The notes under the pieces were generated by a model. It had not been told where the DNA came from and ran no database searches. It saw only the letters and a list, made by a program, of their open reading frames with translations. A program made the position numbers and the translations under genes. This document shows, piece after piece, positions 1 to 7,312 of a DNA stretch of 27,878 nucleotides. Position 1 is the first letter of the stretch, and each line of letters begins with the position of its first letter. Source of the stretch: Oscillibacter sp. CAG:241 (lineage in GTDB: Bacteria; Bacillota; Clostridia; Oscillospirales; Oscillospiraceae); the NCBI GenBank assembly GCA_000435975.1, contig FR884066.1, forward strand, positions 1 to 27,878, given 5' to 3'.

Positions 1-146
1 TTTTTTATCCCTGCCAGAAGATGCGGTTATGTGATATGTCGTTACCATGTCCTCCGCTTCTTTTGTTCGATCTGCGGTTGGCTATTTACAGAAAAGCAAC
101 TCATTCTATACACATTCAAATAGAAAGGATACGCTATATAAGCCGC

Positions 147-187
147 GCCCCGGCTGCCAAACAGCTATGCTGCCTGCCAACCGGGGC
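147..187. other. Nested hairpin downstream of the glucokinase gene
   Basis: Outer arms GCCCCGG (147-153) and CCGGGGC (181-187) enclose an inner CAGC-TAT-GCTG stem (162-172), with an 8-by-8 internal loop. It lies just past the stop of the minus-strand ROK gene, so it may help end that transcript, but there is no U-tract. I see no gene in bases 1-210. Confidence 0.3.
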
Positions 188-210
188 GTCCATTGAATAT
201 GTCTTCCTGC

Positions 211-1137
211 TCACAGCGCGGCTGCGCCGATGATACCGGCCTCGTTGCCCAGCTTCGCCGGGGCGATAACGGGAACGGCCCCGTCCTTGCCGCCGAAGCA
301 GTTGCGCTCCACATACCGGCGCACCGGAGCCAGCAGACGCTCTCCCTGGCGGCTGATGCCGCCGCCGACGAGAATGACCTCCGGAGCCAGGGCGTTGACG
401 ATATTCACCAGGCCCGCCCCCAGATAGTCGCAGTAGCGGTCCACCACCGCCTGGGCAGTCTCGTCGCCCCGGTCCGCTGCATCGAACACCGTCTTCCCGT
501 TGACGTCCGCCAGCCGGGCCAGCAGAGAATCCGGATGCCGGGCCGCCGCATGACAGGCCTGACGAATCAGGGCCGTAGCGGAGGAATATGCCTCCCAACA
601 GCCCCGGCGGCCGCAGGTACAAGGCTCGCCGTCCATGACCAGCAGGGTGTGGCCCAGCTCGGCCCCGGCTCCCCGCATCCCGTCATAGATCCTGCCGCCG
701 ATGATGATGCCGCCGCCAACGCCGGTGCCCAGGGTAACGAGCACCACGTTGTCGTGGCCCACCGCCGCACCCGCCACCTGTTCGGCCAGAGCGGCACAGT
801 TGGCGTCGTTGCTGAGACGGCAGGGAATGCCAAAGCGCTGCTCCAGCATCCGGCACACAGGGACGTGGTCCCATCCCAGGTTATACGCTCGCTCCACCAC
901 GCCGTCGGCAGAGTTGCAGGTGCCCGGTGAACCGACGCCCATGCTGCGGCAGTCGGCAACGGACGCCCCGGCCCGGGCCAGGACCTGCTCCACGGCGCCG
1001 CCCATGTCCCGCACCACCTCCGCCGCCGGGCGGCTGGCCATGGTAGGAACACTGACCCGGGATACGATGGCGTGGCCGTCGTCCACCACGCCCACGGCAA
1101 TGTTTGTGCCGCCCAGATCGATTCCGATACGATACAT
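211..1137 (-). CDS. glcK: ROK family glucokinase
   Basis: This 308-residue cytoplasmic sugar kinase probably phosphorylates glucose with ATP at the head of glycolysis. The N-terminal phosphate-binding motif DLGGTN is at residues 7-12, the catalytic Asp is D111 in NDAN, and the glycine-rich GTGVGGG is at 137-143. The ROK zinc site is complete: E160-x2-H163 followed by C173, C175 and C180 in the CxCGxxGC motif. The start at 1137 was chosen because GGAGGGAG sits just upstream; a longer in-frame ORF would reach back into the preceding gene. It is the second gene of an operon, 23 bases after the GNAT stop. ROK members also include fructokinases, ManNAc kinases and repressors. There is no N-terminal DNA-binding domain, so a kinase is clear, but glucose specificity is inferred from the family. 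Confidence 0.9.
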   Translation of the reverse strand: MYRIGIDLGGTNIAVGVVDDGHAIVSRVSVPTMASRPAAEVVRDMGGAVEQVLARAGASVADCRSMGVGSPGTCNSADGVVERAYNLGWDHVPVCRMLEQRFGIPCRLSNDANCAALAEQVAGAAVGHDNVVLVTLGTGVGGGIIIGGRIYDGMRGAGAELGHTLLVMDGEPCTCGRRGCWEAYSSATALIRQACHAAARHPDSLLARLADVNGKTVFDAADRGDETAQAVVDRYCDYLGAGLVNIVNALAPEVILVGGGISRQGERLLAPVRRYVERNCFGGKDGAVPVIAPAKLGNEAGIIGAAAL

Positions 1138-1160
1138 ATGCTCTCCCTCCACCGTTCCGT

Positions 1161-2330
1161 TTACACCCGGGCCAGGTCCGGCTGCCGGACCTCCTGCCCC
1201 GCAGGGACCAGATCCTTGATGAAGCACCGGCGGCGCTTATGCTGCTCCAGGGGGAAATCCTGCCACTGGGTCTGGACCTTCTGATTCATCTCCAGCATGG
1301 GGCCGGTCTCAGCCCAGCGGACGCCCATCTCATAAGCACCCCGCATGACCTGGCTGATGACCACGGCGTTGACACCCTTGCTCTGCAGGTCCGGCCGCAC
1401 GGCGATCAGCAGCAGATCCACGGTGTCGTTTTTCCGGAAGGCCTTCAGCAGGTCTACCCAGCCGGTGGGGAAGATCCGACCCCGGTTCTTTCGCAGGGCC
1501 TCGGCAATGCTGGGCGCCGCCACTCCGAAGGCCACCAGCTCCTCCTCCTCGTTCATGACGAAGCAGGTAAGATGGGGGTTGACGAGGGGGGCAAACTTTC
1601 CGGCGTAGCGCTTGATCTGGGCCTCGGACAGCTCCACCGTGCCGTAAAGTGGGGAATAGGCGATGTTTACCAGTTGGAACACCTTGCGGATCAGAGGCGG
1701 ATAGTCCAGCCGGGTCCGCACCTTGTGGATGTGCAGCTTCTGGCGCTTGAGCACATAATTGCTGAGCTTCTCCCAGCGCTGGATGACCTTCTCGTCGGTG
1801 GGCGCAGTGATGAGCTCCTCAATCCAGTCCACGTCCTTCTCATAGCCCAGAGCCGCCAGATGATCCTTATAATAGGGGTGATTATAATAGGTAAAGAAGC
1901 AGCTGCGGCGGTCAAAGCCCTCCACCAGCATGCCCTCCCGGTCCATATCCGTGAAGCCCAGGGGACCGTGAACCTGGGTGCAGCCCAGCTGCCGGGCCCA
2001 GTCCTCCACCGTGTCGAACAGAGCCTTGGACACCTGGTAGTCGTCGATAAAGTCCACCTGGGTAAACCGCAGGCGGTTGGTGTGCCACTTTTCGTTGGCC
2101 TTGCGGCTCAGGATCGCGCCGATGCGGCCCACGATCTCCCCATCCCGCATAGCCAGCCAGCACCGGGCCTGGCAATATTCAAAGGCGGGGTTCTTTTTCC
2201 TGTCCCAGTCCTGCAGGTCGTCGTCATAGGTGCCGGGGATGTACTGGGGCACATCCTTGTATAGCTCTATGGGGTATTCCACAAACCGGCGCAGCTGCGC
2301 CTTGGTGGTCACCTCTACAATAGATACCAT
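1161..2330 (-). CDS. Large GNAT-like N-acetyltransferase family protein
   Basis: A 389-residue protein that looks like two GNAT-fold halves. The N-terminal half contains a strand pair resembling a GNAT beta-sheet (around residues 56-75). The C-terminal half carries RPDLQSKG at 312-319, which matches the acyl-CoA pyrophosphate-binding loop (R/Q-x-x-G-x-G/A), followed by an alpha helix. No signal peptide or membrane segment is visible, so it should be cytoplasmic. The start at 2330 has AGGGAGGAG upstream, and the promoter at 2362-2390 lies inside the longer 443-residue ORF, which excludes the upstream start. It is the first gene of an operon with the ROK kinase. The acceptor substrate is unknown; similar long GNAT proteins are usually annotated only as hypothetical acetyltransferases. 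Confidence 0.72.
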   Translation of the reverse strand: MVSIVEVTTKAQLRRFVEYPIELYKDVPQYIPGTYDDDLQDWDRKKNPAFEYCQARCWLAMRDGEIVGRIGAILSRKANEKWHTNRLRFTQVDFIDDYQVSKALFDTVEDWARQLGCTQVHGPLGFTDMDREGMLVEGFDRRSCFFTYYNHPYYKDHLAALGYEKDVDWIEELITAPTDEKVIQRWEKLSNYVLKRQKLHIHKVRTRLDYPPLIRKVFQLVNIAYSPLYGTVELSEAQIKRYAGKFAPLVNPHLTCFVMNEEEELVAFGVAAPSIAEALRKNRGRIFPTGWVDLLKAFRKNDTVDLLLIAVRPDLQSKGVNAVVISQVMRGAYEMGVRWAETGPMLEMNQKVQTQWQDFPLEQHKRRRCFIKDLVPAGQEVRQPDLARV

Positions 2331-2361
2331 GTTTTCTCCTCCCTTCTTGCGAAGCAGTAAC

Positions 2362-2390
2362 AGTTTACCGCCTTTTCCCCCGGATTGCAA
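2362..2390 (-). promoter_or_regulatory. SigA-type promoter for GNAT-glucokinase operon
   Basis: On the minus strand, TTGCAA (2385-2390) and TAAACT (2362-2367) are separated by 17 bases. The start codon follows about 30 bases downstream. Confidence 0.7.
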
Positions 2391-2410
2391 GCCGTATCTG
2401 GTCCCGCGCG

Positions 2411-2430
2411 GGATTTTCGGAAAAAAATCC
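2411..2430. other. Inverted repeat in the divergent intergenic region
   Basis: GGATTTT and AAAATCC flank a 6-base loop midway between the two divergent promoters. A second short GC palindrome CCCCGTCGGGG follows directly. This could be an operator shared by the GNAT and oxidoreductase genes; no matching regulator is known. Confidence 0.3.
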
Positions 2431-2471
2431 CCGTCGGGGCGCAAAAAAGGATTCCATATTGTGAAAAAATT

Positions 2472-2480
2472 TGCTATAAT
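2472..2480 (+). promoter_or_regulatory. Extended -10 promoter for the oxidoreductase gene
   Basis: TGC-TATAAT is a perfect extended -10 element. No good -35 hexamer lies 16-18 bases upstream, which fits extended -10 dependence or an activator. The gene starts 57 bases downstream. Confidence 0.6.
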
Positions 2481-2536
2481 GGCCTTGAACACCCGCCGGG
2501 CACGTCCCGGCTTATCACGGAATAGGAGGAATCATT

Positions 2537-3574
2537 ATGATCAGGATCGGTATCATCGGCTGCGGCAAGATCGCGCAGGTGCGCCATCTGCCGGAATATG
2601 CCGCCAACCCCCATGTGGAGCTGGCGGGCTACTACGATTTGAACACCCAGCGGGCCCAGGAGATGGCCGCCCAATACGGCGGCAAGGTCTACGAATCCTA
2701 TTTTGACCTGCTCAACGACCCCAGCATCGACGCCGTGTCCATCTGCGTGGAAAACCGCAGCCATGCGGAGATCACCACCTACGCCCTGTATGCCGGGAAG
2801 CACGTTCTGTGCGAAAAGCCCATGGCCGTGACCCTGGCAGAGTGCGAGTCCATGGTGGCCGCCGCCGAGCGCAACGGCAAGCACCTGATGATCGGCCACA
2901 ACATGCGCTTTGACCCGGTGCACCGCAAGGCCAAGGAGCTGCTGGACGGCGGCATCATCGGCGACATCATCACCTTCCGGACCACCATGGGCAACGCCGG
3001 CCCGGAGAACTGGTCCATGGAGGCCGGGAGCACCTGGTTCTTCGACAAGCAGAAGGCCGCCATGGGCGCTCTGTCGGATCTGGGCATCCACAAGGTGGAC
3101 CTGCTGCAATACCTTACCGGTCAGAAGGTCATCGAGACCACCGCCAAGGTCATGACTCTGAACAAGCACACTGCCACCGGCGCGCCCATCACCGTGGACG
3201 ACAACGCCCTGTGCATCCTGCGCATGAGCGGCGGCGCGGTGGGCACCCTGGCCGCCAGCTGGACGGTGTACGGCCACGAGTGCCAGTCCACCTGCCTGTA
3301 CGGCACCAAGGGCATCATGCTCATCTATAACAACAATCCTGCCGCTCCCATCGAAGTCCGGAACCTGGACGGCACCAGCACCACCTACAATATTCCGCCG
3401 GAGACCAATTCCGGTGTCATCGACGAGTTTGTGGCCGCCCTGGAGCAGAACCGGGAGCCCGAGGTGTCCGGCAGAGAAGCCCTGTCCACCATGCGGGCCA
3501 TCTTCGGCAGCATCAAGTCCTCCGAGATCGGCCGAACCGTCTCCGTCAACGACAGCTATGTGAACCATCTGTAA
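2537..3574 (+). CDS. Gfo/Idh/MocA family NAD(P)-dependent oxidoreductase
   Basis: A 345-residue cytoplasmic dehydrogenase, the usual length for this family, acting on a sugar, inositol or related polyol. The Rossmann motif GCGKIA is at residues 8-13, the family hallmark EKP at 93-95 and the catalytic D-x-G-x-H motif at D181-H185. AGGAGG is 8 bases upstream of the ATG. It stands alone, divergent from the GNAT-glucokinase operon and convergent with the XRE regulator, so the neighbourhood gives no substrate. Family members include inositol 2-dehydrogenase, scyllo-inositol dehydrogenases and glycosidase-linked oxidoreductases; the sequence alone does not separate these. The final codon falls inside a direct repeat that also contains the terminator. 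Confidence 0.88.
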   Translation: MIRIGIIGCGKIAQVRHLPEYAANPHVELAGYYDLNTQRAQEMAAQYGGKVYESYFDLLNDPSIDAVSICVENRSHAEITTYALYAGKHVLCEKPMAVTLAECESMVAAAERNGKHLMIGHNMRFDPVHRKAKELLDGGIIGDIITFRTTMGNAGPENWSMEAGSTWFFDKQKAAMGALSDLGIHKVDLLQYLTGQKVIETTAKVMTLNKHTATGAPITVDDNALCILRMSGGAVGTLAASWTVYGHECQSTCLYGTKGIMLIYNNNPAAPIEVRNLDGTSTTYNIPPETNSGVIDEFVAALEQNREPEVSGREALSTMRAIFGSIKSSEIGRTVSVNDSYVNHL

Positions 3575-3605
3575 GCAGCAAGCCCCGGGGCTACCCCCGG
3601 GGCTT
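3571..3605 (+). repeat. Direct repeat copy 1 with terminator-like hairpin
   Basis: First copy of a 35-bp direct repeat (second copy at 3637-3671, 32 of 35 identical). It starts within the oxidoreductase stop codon. It contains the stem AAGCCCCGGGG / CCCCGGGGCTT (3580-3590 with 3595-3605) around a CTAC loop. Confidence 0.85.
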
Positions 3606-3610
3606 CAGCT

Positions 3611-3632
3611 TGTCAAAAAAATCTTTTTGACA
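3611..3632. terminator. A/T-rich hairpin between the repeat copies
   Basis: TGTCAAAAA (3611-3619) pairs with TTTTTGACA (3624-3632) around AATC. The T-run lies in the 3' arm, so it could contribute to termination in either direction. Confidence 0.5.
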
Positions 3633-3636
3633 GACC

Positions 3637-3682
3637 GTAAGCATCAAGCCCCGGGGTTAACCCCGGGGCTTGACATTTTTTT
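3637..3682 (+). terminator. Direct repeat copy 2 and intrinsic terminator
   Basis: The second copy of the 35-bp repeat (3637-3671) forms a perfect 15-bp-arm palindrome at 3644-3673, centred on TTAA, followed by CATTTTTTT. This is a strong rho-independent terminator for the plus-strand oxidoreductase, placed just before the convergent XRE gene. Confidence 0.85.
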
Positions 3683-3685
3683 GAT

Positions 3686-4417
3686 TCACTGCAAAAACAG
3701 GGAAGCGGGACGGTTTACCACCAGCATGTTGTAATACTTCAGCAGGTGATAGTCGTCCTTGTCCAGCTTGATGCTGGCCAGCAGGCGGTCGTTTTCCTCC
3801 AGCGGCTCCTTGGAGATTAGGGTTTTCAGGGCGATGGGAGCAAAGAACGGGGTGCTGCCGATGCCGGACAGCAGGCCCACGGCGGGCGTACGGTTGTGCA
3901 TGGGGTTGAGCATGCAGATGTACATTTTCTCCGCCTCGTTGATCTGGTTGGTGAGCACCATGTGGGTAATGGTATCGTAGGGCTTCATCTCGCCGGTGAA
4001 CAGATGCTGGCACCGGTCCGGCTCCCGGAAGTCGTCCACCCCCAGATACAGCATCACATCGATGCCGTCGCCGGAGGCGGCAGGGGAGAAGCACAGCAGC
4101 GACCGCACCAGCTGCCGCACCCGGCCGTCGTAGTAGTACATATACGCCCGGGGCTGGTTGAAGTAGAAGTTCTTGGGCAGCACGGACTGAGCGTGGAACA
4201 CAGGGGGCTGGTAATCGATGAAGCATTTCAGATCGATATCCAGGGCCCGGGCAATGTCATACAGCGTCTCCACGTCGATGGTAATGGTGCCGTTTTCATA
4301 CTTGGACACCGTGGCCTTGCTTTTGTTGATCATGGCCGAGAACTGCTCGATGGTATAGCCCCGGCTTTTGCGGTATTTTTTGATCCGCTGGCCCACATGG
4401 TAGGAAAAGGAACCCAT
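3686..4417 (-). CDS. XRE-family helix-turn-helix transcriptional regulator
   Basis: A 243-residue DNA-binding protein. Residues about 8-62 form a Cro/CI-type HTH with the typical pattern IKKYRKSRGYTIEQF followed by SKATVSKYENG. The remaining 180 residues form a uniform domain without a motif I recognise; it may sense a ligand or drive dimerisation. The ATG at 4417 was chosen because AAGGAGGTG is 6 bases upstream; a start 13 codons earlier would have no such site. Its promoter contains an inverted repeat overlapping the -10 (4451-4466), which points to negative autoregulation. It converges with the oxidoreductase and lies downstream of the ABC importer operon, which has no clear terminator before it. 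Its target genes are unknown. Confidence 0.82.
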   Translation of the reverse strand: MGSFSYHVGQRIKKYRKSRGYTIEQFSAMINKSKATVSKYENGTITIDVETLYDIARALDIDLKCFIDYQPPVFHAQSVLPKNFYFNQPRAYMYYYDGRVRQLVRSLLCFSPAASGDGIDVMLYLGVDDFREPDRCQHLFTGEMKPYDTITHMVLTNQINEAEKMYICMLNPMHNRTPAVGLLSGIGSTPFFAPIALKTLISKEPLEENDRLLASIKLDKDDYHLLKYYNMLVVNRPASLFLQ

Positions 4418-4446
4418 TCCGTGCACCTCCTTGTGTTTCTGCCTGA

Positions 4447-4475
4447 ATTGTACCAAACATTTGGTAGGAAGTCAA
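4447..4475 (-). promoter_or_regulatory. XRE promoter with embedded operator palindrome
   Basis: On the minus strand, TTGACT (4470-4475) and TACAAT (4447-4452) have a 17-base spacer. The inverted repeat TACCAAA-N2-TTTGGTA (4451-4466) fills the spacer and overlaps the -10. A second palindrome, CGGAAA-G-TTTCCG, lies upstream at 4476-4488. Binding here would block RNA polymerase, so this is a good autoregulatory operator candidate. Confidence 0.72.
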
Positions 4476-4509
4476 CGGAAAGTTTCCGAATGAGAAACAT
4501 TTTTTCGGT

Positions 4510-5100
4510 TCAGTCTCGCCGCTGGAGCGCTGCCAGGTCTATGCAGCGCCCGCCCAACAGCGTGGCCTCCTCCGGGTCGTGGGTCACACACAGGACGGAG
4601 GCCCCCGCCGTGTGGCGGCGGATATAGGCTGCGGTGTCCCGGCGGCACTGCTCATCCAGTCCCTTGAAGGCCTCGTCCAGCAGCAGAAGCTCCGGCCCGC
4701 AGCACACCGCCCGGGCGATGGCCACCCGGCGGCGCATTCCGCCGGACAGCTGCGACACCGGCAGGCGGACGCTGTCGGACAGGCCCAGCTCCTCCAGATG
4801 CTGTAAAATCGCTTTCTCCGGCAGGGTCCGGCCCGTAACCAGCCGAATGTTGGCCACGGCGGAGAAGTTGTCGCACAGCCGGTCCTCCTGGAACACATAG
4901 CCCAACCGCCGGGGGACCCCGGTGACGGCTCCGGCGTCAGGCGTTTCCAGCCCGGCGACGCACCGCAGCAGGGTGGTCTTGCCCAGGCCCGAGGGGCCCA
5001 TCAGGCACACCGTCTCCCCCTGCCGCACCGTCAGGCTCACGTCCCGCAGCACCGGGCCGCGGCCGTAATCCTTGGATACATGCGCAATTACCAGGTCCAT
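4510..5100 (-). CDS. ABC transporter ATP-binding protein
   Basis: A compact 196-residue ATPase that powers the importer encoded just upstream. Walker A GPSGLGKT is at 35-42, the Q-loop Gln at 71, the signature LSGGM at 118-122, Walker B LLLLDE at 138-143 and the switch His at 174. Members of the nitrate/sulfonate/taurine (SsuB/TauB-like) group usually run 240-260 residues; this one lacks the C-terminal extension and ends about 20 residues after the switch region. Its ATG overlaps the permease stop as TAATG, indicating translational coupling. Substrate is not evident. Confidence 0.9.
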   Translation of the reverse strand: MDLVIAHVSKDYGRGPVLRDVSLTVRQGETVCLMGPSGLGKTTLLRCVAGLETPDAGAVTGVPRRLGYVFQEDRLCDNFSAVANIRLVTGRTLPEKAILQHLEELGLSDSVRLPVSQLSGGMRRRVAIARAVCCGPELLLLDEAFKGLDEQCRRDTAAYIRRHTAGASVLCVTHDPEEATLLGGRCIDLAALQRRD

Positions 5101-5849
5101 TACCGTCCCTCCCATGCGGCGAAGCACCGCCGCAGCAGCCACAGCACCAGCTTTTCAAAGCCCACGCTGCATACCACGATCACCACCGTCCAGGCCAGCA
5201 AATCCGCCGTCTGGAAATACACCTTGGACTCATACAGCCGCTCACCGATGGAACCGCCCACCACACCGATGACCTCGGCGGCCACGCCGGACTTCCACGA
5301 CATGCCCAGGGCCACGCTGCACCCGGACAGGAGAAACGGCTTCACCTGGGGAACGTAGATATACCCCAGCCGCCGGGAAAAGGGCACCCGGTACAGCCGG
5401 GCCATCTCCAGCAGCGCCGGGTCGGCGCTGCGGATACCCTGGAGCGTGTTGGAATAGATCGCCGGAAACACCATGAGAAACGAGATAAACACCGCCAGCT
5501 GGCTGGTATTCAGCCAGATCAGACAGATGATGATGAATGACGCCACCGGTACGGACTTGATCACCGTGACGTAGGGCCACAGCAGTATCTCCAGCACCCG
5601 CAGCCGTCCCGCCGCCACCGCCAGCAGCACCCCCAGAACCAGGCCCAGGCCGAAGCCGCCGCTGATGCGCAGCAGGCTGAAGGCCACCGTAGGGAAAAAG
5701 TCCGGCTCCTGCCAGACCGTCCACAGCCGCTGGGCCACCTGCCAGGGGGACGGCAGCAGCAGGTCCATGCCCACCGCCATGGCCGCCCCCTGCCAGACCG
5801 CCAGGGCCAGGGCCACCGCTATGCACTTTTGCAGGCTCGCGTGCTTCAT
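5100..5849 (-). CDS. ABC transporter permease (nitrate/sulfonate/taurine type)
   Basis: A 249-residue inner-membrane permease. Hydrophobic segments lie near residues 8-28, 62-80, 98-135, 172-200 and 218-240. The cytoplasmic coupling loop (about 176-195, with GMSWKSGVAAEVIG) resembles the EAA loop of the SsuC/TauC/ThiX group, which docks on the ATPase. GGAGG precedes the ATG at 5849, and the gene follows the binding-protein stop by 17 bases. It is the third gene of the TM1266-ABC operon. The substrate of this family subgroup cannot be read from the permease. Confidence 0.88.
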   Translation of the reverse strand: MKHASLQKCIAVALALAVWQGAAMAVGMDLLLPSPWQVAQRLWTVWQEPDFFPTVAFSLLRISGGFGLGLVLGVLLAVAAGRLRVLEILLWPYVTVIKSVPVASFIIICLIWLNTSQLAVFISFLMVFPAIYSNTLQGIRSADPALLEMARLYRVPFSRRLGYIYVPQVKPFLLSGCSVALGMSWKSGVAAEVIGVVGGSIGERLYESKVYFQTADLLAWTVVIVVCSVGFEKLVLWLLRRCFAAWEGR

Positions 5850-5866
5850 AGCGTCCTCCGCTGCAT

Positions 5867-6865
5867 TTATTTTCCCATCCAGTAGAAGTCGTCCCCGGGG
5901 AGCTTGCCGCCCACGGACTCAGGGTTCTGGTCATACAGCACCTGCAGATAGCCGCTGGCCATGGTCTTCATATTGTCGCCGGTGATGCAGACGATGTTGC
6001 AGTCGGGAATGGCCTTTTCGGCCACGGCGGCCTTGACAATGCCGTATTTCTCCACCAGGACGGAGGCCTCGGCGGGCTGATCGTTCAGGAAGTCCACAGA
6101 CTGGGCGTATTCATCCAGGAGCTTCTCCACCGCCTGGGGATGCTGCTCCAGGAATTCGCTGCGCACCAGCAGCACCGCGGTGATCAGCTGGCTGCCGCCG
6201 CCCAGGGCGTTCCACTCCTTGGTCAGGTCCAGGGCCACCCGCAGACCGTCCACCTGACTCCGGGCCACCACCACAAAGGGCTGGGGCAGCATGGCCACGG
6301 CGTTGTCCATGGCGGCCATCTGGGCCACGATCTCCGTGGGCTCGCTCTTCCACTCTACGTTGACGTCCCGGCCCAGCTCCAGGCCGTTCTGGGCCAGCAG
6401 GTACGTCAGAGCATACTCGGGAGTCGCGCCCTTGCCGGTGGCGTAAATGGTCTTGCCGGCCAGGCTCTTGATATCGGTGACAGTCTCGCCGCCCTTTTCC
6501 ACGATATACAGCACGCCCAGGGTGCTGACGGCCAGCATCTTCACCTGTCCCTCGGTCTTGTTATACAGCACGGAGCCCAGGTTGGCAGGCACGGCCATGA
6601 TGTCCAGCTCCCCCTTCAGGAACAGGGGATTCAGCTCGTTGGCGCTGGCAGCCATCCGGAAGTCGATGGCGTTGGCGGTTTTCTGTTTTTCCGCGTCGTC
6701 CAGCAGCTTCACCAGGCCCATGGACGTGGGGCCCTTCAGTCCGCCCACCCGAATGGTGACGGCTTCCTCCTGGGGCTGGTCGGGGGCCTGGGGCTGCTTG
6801 GCGCAGCCGGTAAACAGCGCGGCGGGCATCAGCACCGCCAGCAGCAGAGATACAAATTTTTTCAT
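5867..6865 (-). CDS. ABC transporter substrate-binding lipoprotein (NMT1/SsuA-like)
   Basis: A 332-residue extracytoplasmic solute receptor. The N-terminus is a lipoprotein signal: a KK start, a hydrophobic stretch and lipobox LFTGC, with Cys21 as the predicted lipidated residue. The mature part begins with a charged Q/E/P-rich linker and then a type II periplasmic-binding fold, including a SLAGKTIYATGKGATPEYAL stretch typical of the NMT1/SsuA group (about residues 134-152). Its ATG overlaps the end of the TM1266 gene by 4 bases (ATGA), so the receptor and the regulator-like protein are translationally coupled. AAGGAG lies upstream. Relatives bind sulfonates, thiamine precursors or other small organics; the ligand here is unknown. 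Confidence 0.9.
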   Translation of the reverse strand: MKKFVSLLLAVLMPAALFTGCAKQPQAPDQPQEEAVTIRVGGLKGPTSMGLVKLLDDAEKQKTANAIDFRMAASANELNPLFLKGELDIMAVPANLGSVLYNKTEGQVKMLAVSTLGVLYIVEKGGETVTDIKSLAGKTIYATGKGATPEYALTYLLAQNGLELGRDVNVEWKSEPTEIVAQMAAMDNAVAMLPQPFVVVARSQVDGLRVALDLTKEWNALGGGSQLITAVLLVRSEFLEQHPQAVEKLLDEYAQSVDFLNDQPAEASVLVEKYGIVKAAVAEKAIPDCNIVCITGDNMKTMASGYLQVLYDQNPESVGGKLPGDDFYWMGK

Positions 6866-7131
6866 GTCGGTTCTCCTTCCCGTGAAATGACGTTGGAATA
6901 TTGGGTCTTGGCGCTGACGCCGGGCAGGCGTCCGATCTTGCCGGACAGGGCCGCGATCTTATCCTGGGGTGCGTCCAGCACCACAGAGATGATGTTTACG
7001 CCCCGCTCCCGGTACGGCAGGCCCATGCGCCCGATGATATAGCCGCCGTATTCGTGCAGCAGCGCGTTCAGCGCCGCCGCCGAGGATTCCTGCTCCACGA
7101 TGATGCCGATCAATGCCACTCTTGTTTCCAT
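6862..7131 (-). CDS. TM1266-family regulator-like protein (iron-only hydrogenase system type)
   Basis: An 89-residue protein matching the small TM1266 family, known as the putative regulator of iron-only hydrogenase systems and structurally related to ACT/NikR C-terminal domains. Features seen are the opening strand RVALIGIIVE, the helix with LLHEYGGYIIGRMG, and GVNIISVVLDAPQDKIAALSG. It has no DNA-binding domain of its own. GGAGGTGA is 6 bases upstream of the ATG. It is the first gene of an operon and overlaps the binding-protein gene by 4 bases. In other Firmicutes this family sits by hydE/hydG/hydF; none of these is in the window, so the link to hydrogenase is by family only. It may sense a ligand of the transporter. 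Confidence 0.85.
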   Translation of the reverse strand: METRVALIGIIVEQESSAAALNALLHEYGGYIIGRMGLPYRERGVNIISVVLDAPQDKIAALSGKIGRLPGVSAKTQYSNVISREGEPT

Positions 7132-7150
7132 ATTCCGTCACCTCCCTCCG

Positions 7151-7176
7151 AAAACAAAAGAGCCGCGCCCTGCGGC
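7151..7176 (-). terminator. Attenuator-like hairpin in the TM1266 leader
   Basis: On the minus strand, GCCGC-AGGGC-GCGGC (7162-7176) is followed by UCUUUUGUUUU, which runs straight into the GGAGGGAGG ribosome site. An intrinsic terminator placed between promoter and first gene is the usual layout of attenuation. The stem is short (5 bp), so its strength is uncertain. Confidence 0.5.
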
Positions 7177-7188
7177 ACGGCCCCAGCA

Positions 7189-7209
7189 CCCGGGGACGCT
7201 TTCCCCGGG
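7189..7209 (-). other. Stable hairpin in the TM1266 leader
   Basis: A perfect 8-bp stem (CCCGGGGA with TCCCCGGG) with a 5-base loop lies 12 bases 5' of the attenuator-like hairpin in the transcript. The CACC/GGTG flanks could form an alternative pairing. I do not recognise a known riboswitch consensus in the leader. Confidence 0.6.
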
Positions 7210-7271
7210 CGGTGTCATCTGTGGCGTAGCTTCCGTCGCAATCGCAATTTTGACGTCAGGAACTCACTTCT

Positions 7272-7300
7272 ATTTTATGATGGCCGCCGCCGGTTGTCAA
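7272..7300 (-). promoter_or_regulatory. Promoter for the TM1266-ABC operon
   Basis: A perfect TTGACA (7295-7300) and TAAAAT (7272-7277) with a 17-base spacer, on the minus strand. This predicts a start near 7265 and a leader of about 130 bases. It is back-to-back with the pcp promoter; the two -35 boxes are 12 bases apart. Confidence 0.78.
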
Positions 7301-7312
7301 GGCCGGTTTTTC

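Noticed and set aside
193..2264. Long plus-strand ORFs (245 and 386 codons) opposite the glucokinase and GNAT genes
   Set aside because: They are antisense shadows of well-supported genes in GC-rich DNA, with no ribosome site or family motif.
4486..4508. Terminator after the ABC ATPase gene
   Set aside because: CCGAA/TTCGG is only a 5-bp stem with a 13-base loop and no following U-tract.
7132..7265. TPP, cobalamin, SAM, fluoride or THF riboswitch
   Set aside because: Conserved core elements of these classes were looked for by eye and not found in the leader; it is reported as unassigned.
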